Shown piece after piece: positions 48,835-49,725 of a stretch of 49,725 nucleotides of DNA (within the stretch, counting starts at the first letter, position 1; the number at the start of each line of letters is the position of its first letter). The notes under the pieces are model-generated. The model had not been told where the DNA came from, searched no databases, and saw only the letters and a program-made list of their open reading frames with translations. The position numbers were made by a program, and so were the translations under genes. This DNA is from Ruminococcus sp. (lineage in GTDB: Bacteria > Bacillota > Clostridia > Oscillospirales > Ruminococcaceae), in contig JAGCYM010000096.1 in NCBI GenBank assembly GCA_017960805.1, forward strand, positions 1 through 49,725. Reading direction: 5' to 3'.

Positions 48835-49725
48835 GATGTCGCCTCCGCTTCATAGATGATATGGCGGCTTGCGGTCATTCCGTCTTCTCGACTTTCGAAG
48901 ACATACACGCTTATTTCAGTTATAGTGCTGATTTTGTGTGGCTCACTATAGCTGAAAACATTAGAGAATATGTTTGCATAACGCTTGCTTTTTTCAGCTG
49001 TGCTAATAACCCCCATCTTGGTCAGCCAGTTTTCTTCGCTTGTGCCGCCGTCGAAAATAACGGTACCATCATTCAGTGTGACAATTGGTACGGCAAATGT
49101 GTACTCAGGGAGATCCTGCTCAATGTCTAGTGTCAGCGAAAGAGTATCTGCTGTAACTGTGAATCCGTCCCTGCTGAATGTAGCTGCTTCGTCTATATCG
49201 GAGATGTCTATTTCAGCTGCCCACTCACCCGTTATGACGTTGCTGCATTCTGTAAGTCGTGATTCGATAAATTCTAGTGTGCGTTTGTCAAAGTTATTTT
49301 CTTTCCAGTACTGCTTCCATTCCTCGTCGGTACGTGAATCAAAGCCAAAATCGTTGCGCCAGTTCTCCTGTTCAGCGATAAGTGCGTTTTGGATATCTGA
49401 TACGTCATCGGTTGTAATGATATTCCTGATAGTAATACCGACTCTGCTTTCTGAAAGACCCTTTTCAGTCAGGTAGAACGTTGCATAGTATGTGCCTGGT
49501 TCGTCGCCTTTTGTCAGACGTGCCATATTTGCCAGATTGCTCTGATTCGTTAGTTCTGTGCATTCGCCGTTTTTTACCTTTGAAAAAAATGGGACAGCCA
49601 CGGTATTATCTGGAATGAATGTGTCTTCGTTAAGCTTCATTTCAACTGACAGCATTAGTGTGTTGTTATCGTAGTACATACCAGCTGTCGATACTGTCAT
49701 ACTGTCGCTGCCTGTAAATACAATA
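48831..49725 (-). CDS. Partial extracytoplasmic protein, possibly DUF4179-type
   Basis: The reading frame is open from the window edge to the stop at 48831, about 297 codons; an internal ATG at 49700 has no ribosome site, so the true start lies outside. The visible part is beta-rich (GMYYDNNTLMLSVEMKLNED, PGTYYATFYLTEKGLSESRV, DISDIDEAATFSRDGFTVTA, TEISVYVFESREDG), with Ig-like character. It recalls the outside portions of DUF4179-like proteins that often follow sigma factors, but this is a weak resemblance. It overlaps the lipoprotein gene by 4 bases. Confidence 0.55.
   Translation of the reverse strand, partial: IVFTGSDSMTVSTAGMYYDNNTLMLSVEMKLNEDTFIPDNTVAVPFFSKVKNGECTELTNQSNLANMARLTKGDEPGTYYATFYLTEKGLSESRVGITIRNIITTDDVSDIQNALIAEQENWRNDFGFDSRTDEEWKQYWKENNFDKRTLEFIESRLTECSNVITGEWAAEIDISDIDEAATFSRDGFTVTADTLSLTLDIEQDLPEYTFAVPIVTLNDGTVIFDGGTSEENWLTKMGVISTAEKSKRYANIFSNVFSYSEPHKISTITEISVYVFESREDGMTASRHIIYEAEATS

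Noticed and set aside
48985-49476. 163-codon plus-strand frame
   Set aside because: Antisense of the partial outside-domain protein.

Overview
The window looks like chromosomal DNA from a cellulolytic, Gram-positive Ruminococcus-type bacterium of the Ruminococcus flavefaciens / champanellensis kind. The strongest evidence is a secreted family 48 cellobiohydrolase (14502-17102) ending in a Thr-rich linker and a dockerin, which is the mark of a cellulosome. Supporting signs are Thr-rich linkers in other exported proteins, a Firmicutes-style gmk-rpoZ-priA-def-fmt-rsmB-rlmN-prpC-pknB-rsgA-thiN-spoVM cluster, a type III glutamine synthetase, and consensus TTGACA/TATAAT promoters with GGAGG ribosome sites. 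The species assignment is inference.

Layout. 1-3380 (minus): nitrogen assimilation operon, an Amt ammonium channel fused to a PII domain followed by glnN (cut by the window edge), behind a consensus promoter with a terminator hairpin in the leader. 3499-9127 (minus): a decayed small gene, a DUF1846 protein, a lipoprotein, a DMT exporter, a two-repeat unknown gene broken by a 5-bp tandem duplication, and a GNAT enzyme. 9185-13976 (minus): four-gene Gld-type ABC cluster. 14023-17206: regulatory region, structured leader, GH48-dockerin gene and two tandem terminators. 17283-31229 (plus): the housekeeping operon (RNA quality control, nucleotide synthesis, replication restart, formyl-Met handling, rRNA modification, a PP2C phosphatase / PASTA kinase pair, ribosome GTPase, thiamine pyrophosphokinase), ending in a 27-codon spoVM.

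31308-36800: small unknown genes, a DUF4003 gene convergent with a six-gene tRNA cluster (Tyr-Glu-His-Tyr-Glu-Ser, minus strand), an XRE regulator, a 36-residue ORF, a YtaF/MntP-like membrane protein, a VanZ-like protein and an unknown membrane protein. 36834-41874 (plus): xylose use (xylA, a CAT-like acyltransferase, xylB) and an alpha/beta hydrolase. 41898-45151: a small unknown gene, a SpoIIQ-like M23 protein, a GNAT enzyme and a rhodanese / PP-loop fusion. 45228-49725 (minus): an ECF sigma factor with a membrane-spanning partner carrying a long tripeptide-repeat linker, then a solute-binding lipoprotein coupled to an incomplete protein.

Functional reading. Plant cell-wall use (GH48, xylA/xylB, possible surface sensing by the sigma system) sits next to nitrogen assimilation and core growth genes. 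No insertion sequence, prophage or CRISPR array was seen. The most interesting signals are cis-regulatory or very small: the amt leader, the GH48 leader, spoVM, a tRNA-cluster terminator placed inside a protein-coding gene, a fold-back 36-codon ORF, and the slipped 5-bp repeat.
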